NCBI GenBank assembly: GCA_039720395.1
Contig: CM077820.1
Span: 15,933,661-15,997,660 of the forward strand
Source: Liquidambar formosana
Lineage: Eukaryota; Streptophyta; Magnoliopsida; Saxifragales; Altingiaceae
DNA: 64,000 nt
Reading direction: 5' to 3'
A model generated the notes under the pieces. That model made no database searches. It was given only the letters and a program-made list of their open reading frames with translations, and was not told the DNA's origin. The position numbers and the translations under genes were made by a program. Below, piece after piece: positions 60,943 through 64,000 of this stretch (position 1 is its first letter; each line of letters begins with the position of its first letter).

Positions 60943-61135
60943 GGTAAAATACATTCACACCCCCTCTATTTACTGACTATTACACTGACACCCCCTATAG
61001 TTTCTGAAATTACACTGCACTCCCCTACTTTAGAAAATAATATACACTTCCCCCCATTTGTCAAACAGCCGTTAAAGCCTTTACCGTTTGTTGCTGACAT
61101 CAGCCAAAAATGGGTTCAAAATACCCATTTTAGCC
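60943..61135. mobile_element. Single terminal repeat of the 1107-2053 element family
   Basis: GGGTAAAATACATTCACACC, then TGAAATTACACTGCACTCCC, CTACTTTAG and AACAGCCG follow the reverse-complemented right end of the element at 1107-2053. I did not find the opposite end within the window with confidence, so this is an incomplete or rearranged insertion. It starts exactly where the duplicated segment similarity ends. Confidence 0.6.
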
Positions 61136-61717
61136 TTGAAGCCAAACGCTGTGTCTAGTAGAGGGTTTAAAACGCCACAATCAATCCGCTGCTTCAAATG
61201 CTGAATGTTCTGTTCTTTCAAACCGTGAACCATTTCTGGTTGGCTGAGCTCTGGGTATGAGATGTTAAAGAAAAAAACACACACAGAACTTGACGCATAC
61301 CCATTTAATGGAATGGTGTTCTCATGATGTTTTTGGCGAGGGATCTGATGATCACACCATCTAATATGTGGGCAAATTCAAAACCTCTTGTGTTTCGAAC
61401 AAAAGGCAACCATTGAACAGAGCTTCCATCCTCAACAGTCATACGATGAAGACAATTACTATTAATAGTATTATTACGACTAATATATTTTTTTTATTAT
61501 TATGAAGGGCGATGAGAATTTACCAGTACAAAACTTTTTTCCTTGTGTAATGATGAAAACACTTTTCAACAAATGTTTGAGAATAACTAACTAGTAACTA
61601 CTTAAAAATAAAAAATGTGTATCAAAATAGAACCAAACTTACAATGAAATAATTTTGAATGAAAGAAGAAAAAAAAGGTCAATACATCTATAAGCCGCTT
61701 GCGGCCACATGCTCACT

Positions 61718-63504
61718 CTAGATATTGATCACATTTTGTCTGTCAGGAGGGGCAACACATTGCCACAAGGAACGGTATGCTGGAATTTTGGCTGCTTCAA
61801 CCCCAAGGGCAGAGAGGTTGCGTGCATACTCCTGGTAAAAATAGAAGCAAATTACATAGAATTACGACAAGTTTTTTCTTTTTTTGGGTAAGTTACAATC
61901 TATCCAATGACACAGACATGTAGAGAGAAATTAAGAATTGCTATAAGCTGATGTTACCTGAATATCAAGGAATATTTGCATACAGATCTTGTTAGTGTCA
62001 GAAACATTGTTATCTGAGACATCCGAGCTTGCTCCAGCTCATCTTTGTGCACCCTGTTGTATTCTCTGCAGTGATGACTCTATTTTCCTAGCATGGTCAA
62101 GATGATCAAATAATTTAAATCGAGATTCTTAAAAGGCAGTTCATCCTGAAAATTCCCAAAAGAGTAGGAAGGAAATTAGCAATTTGAACACTAACCACAC
62201 TAACGAGTTCGGCAGCTAATTTATTATAACGACCAGTAATCTCAAATGCAGCACCACGTAGTAGTTCGTTCTTTGTTTCCCTAGTCAAATATGTAACAGC
62301 TCGCTCCCCATCCAAAAATGCCCGCAAGCAGTGATATGGTTCAATACAAAATTTTAATTCCTGGATGAGTAATCCAGCTCACAACAGCTCAAGAAATTTG
62401 AAAACAAACATTATATATCATGGACGTCAGTAAGTATTTTGGTAAGAGGAAACTGAAACAATTACCCAAACAAATACTTAAGCCGGCTCTTCAAGATCCA
62501 ATGGAAGGTTAAGATAAATAATATATAGTTTTTATAGTCCAAAATTACTAAAACTCAAAAAGACTCAATATTTGAAAAAGAGAGAGATAAATATAGATAA
62601 ATATACACATGATTCAGCCTGATAAACTTGTGAATACAGCTAAAGTGGCAGGGCTCCCAGAAGCAACAATTTGCAAGCATGAGTTATGTGCAAGGAGATG
62701 AGGGTTCTAACCTGTTCATCACCAACGCTTCACTTATAACTCGAACGCTGCAAAACAAATATATTATTGATTCCTTATTTAACATGATCCAAATGCAGTA
62801 GTTATGAGCATTTATCAAAACTCTATTCACCCAGGAAAAATTATAAGAAAATAAAAACCCGTCAAATTATAAAGATATTGAATAAAATTCTGCAGTGTAG
62901 GATCCTATAATCCAACAACCAAATTTGTAACAATTCCAGAACATTTGTACTAACAAATGGTAGTTGAACCAAAATGGCTATATGGCACTGAAATTCATAC
63001 AATCTTACGCTGGATCAGGATTCAAATAACCATGGTTAGATGAGAAGATACTAGATTCCTTCTATCATAATTAATAAATATCAACCATGCTGCTACAGCC
63101 ATTAACTAAATTGCAATCAACCAAAACTGAAACCATCTTGCAAATATGATCACATTACCTAAAATATCATCCCAAATAGAATTTAAATATTATATATTCT
63201 GCTGAAGGGATGCATTTAAAATAATCAAGGTAAAAAATAAGAAAATGCTCTAGTCATCCATATGCCTCCTACATTGTTGCTACTTCAAGGCATCGAGAAA
63301 CAAAAGATGGTAAGGAGGAACAATTATGCTTGGAAAGACTAAAAATAAAAATAATTAAAATAAAAGAGGAGTGATATGAAACTGAAGGAGACCTCATACC
63401 TTCAGGGGGCGTAATACACCTGACACATAGGGTAAATGCCTAACAGGAAGAGGCTTATTAGTCATCCTGTAAGTTGCAGTAATTCCCTTCAGCTGTCGTA
63501 AGTC
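61718..63504 (-). pseudogene. COG2: COG2 C-terminal exons with a stop and two altered acceptors
   Basis: COG2 is a subunit of the conserved oligomeric Golgi tethering complex used in retrograde intra-Golgi traffic. Minus-strand exons in coding order: 63400-63504 (DLRQLKGITATYRMTNKPLP), 62196-62321 (AFLDGERAVTYLTRETKNEL), 61958-62092 (RKIESSLQRIQQGAQ, then SSDVSDNNVSD), 61718-61831 (LWQCVAPPDRQNVINI then TAG). Exon lengths are whole codons (35, 42, 45, 38) and match plant COG2 tails. Lesions: TGA at 62039-62041 where plants have Arg in QRRAG; the acceptor before 62321 reads CGG, not CAG; the acceptor before 62092 reads CAT. An upstream AG at 62361-62362 could rescue the first by adding 13 in-frame codons. 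Upstream COG2 exons were not recognised in the remaining ~500 bases. It is probably a decayed or partial copy. Confidence 0.8.
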
Positions 63505-64000
63505 CTACAATATTTTTGAGCAAGAGTATTATGAGAGAACAAGAATTTCAAACACCCATCACCTGAATCATAGGGAAAAGGTCTATCCTCTCTCTCACTT
63601 CTCGTTTGTATTTAAGCAATTTAATTTCATTCCTACTTTCTTAGTTCTCTGTATTTTCCAAAAAAGATCTACTTTCTTGATTCTCTTATGTGATCTGTTT
63701 TCTTTTTTTTCTACTCCAAAATGTTTGGTGGGTACAGTTGATAGAGCTTGAAAACCAACCGAGAGTAGAGACCAAATCCAAACACAAACGAGTTGATGCA
63801 GTGTTTTTCTACTCCTTGCTAACGTCGGGATGTCCATCCATAAAAACAGAGCATCCTCCTCAACTGTGTGAGAGTTAAAAGTTGAAGGATGTGTTTCGGG
63901 TAAAGTGAAGCTTTCTCACCTCAGCTGTTGAAGAGCAAATCCCCCACGTGGCACACATCCAATGCCAAATTGAGCATCCAGTTAAAGGTGCTCAACTTGA
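63505..64000. other. Window edge, upstream of the COG2 exons
   Basis: If COG2 were complete, the preceding exon (the segment before DLRQL) would be expected on the minus strand in or beyond this stretch. I could not identify it. The two short reading frames here match no known family. Confidence 0.4.

Noticed and set aside
1..64000. CRISPR arrays, operons, bacterial regulatory sites
   Set aside because: The window is plant nuclear DNA; tandem repeats here lack regular spacers.
1..64000. tRNA or rRNA genes
   Set aside because: No cloverleaf with A and B boxes or rRNA core was recognised; the TGGTATCAGAGCC at 27884 is a retroelement primer site, not a tRNA gene.

Overview
The window is nuclear DNA from a flowering plant. 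The evidence is GT-AG introns, a long P-class pentatricopeptide repeat (PPR) gene, a USP-kinase-U-box gene, AT-rich spacers and abundant small transposons. A eudicot is likely; I cannot name the species. Most of the short reading frames in the window are chance.

Layout. (1) About 1.0-21 kb is a tandem array of Derlin (DER1-like ERAD membrane protein) copies. It holds three first exons (2147, 3903, 14081), two full seven-exon bodies (A 3903-10256; B 14081-20659), a promoter fragment near 11.62 kb and a degraded intron 5/exon 6 fragment at 31.46-32.25 kb. Both full copies carry frameshifts: A one, B two. They look like decaying duplicates unless the assembly has errors. (2) 21826-24924 is one intact intronless PPR gene. 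(3) 25874-29323 keeps three exons of an ARF-GAP/BAR (AGD family) gene with a 1-bp deletion, followed by a minus-strand Ty3/gypsy remnant. (4) About 30-41 kb has no supportable gene and is rich in MITEs, Helitron-like ends, LTR fragments and microsatellites. (5) 42317/42437-53577 is an intact nine-exon gene for a U-box receptor-like cytoplasmic kinase with an N-terminal USP domain; a solo LTR sits in one intron. (6) 53.6-61.7 kb is accessory DNA. It holds a 1,390-bp Mutator-like element with a perfect 9-bp target-site duplication, a Stowaway MITE, a duplicated segment (55.2 and 60.35 kb) and an LTR-like piece. (7) 61718-63504, minus strand, is the C-terminal end of COG2 (Golgi tethering complex) with an in-frame stop and two altered splice acceptors.

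Functional content. The PPR gene (organelle RNA metabolism) and the U-box kinase (ubiquitin/phospho signalling) are the two loci that read as intact. The Derlin, AGD and COG2 loci all relate to ER/Golgi traffic or ERAD, but each is damaged here and I see no sign that they form a functional cluster. I found no convincing novel system. The most informative signals are the Derlin duplication-and-decay history and several transposon insertions that can be dated against paralogous empty sites.
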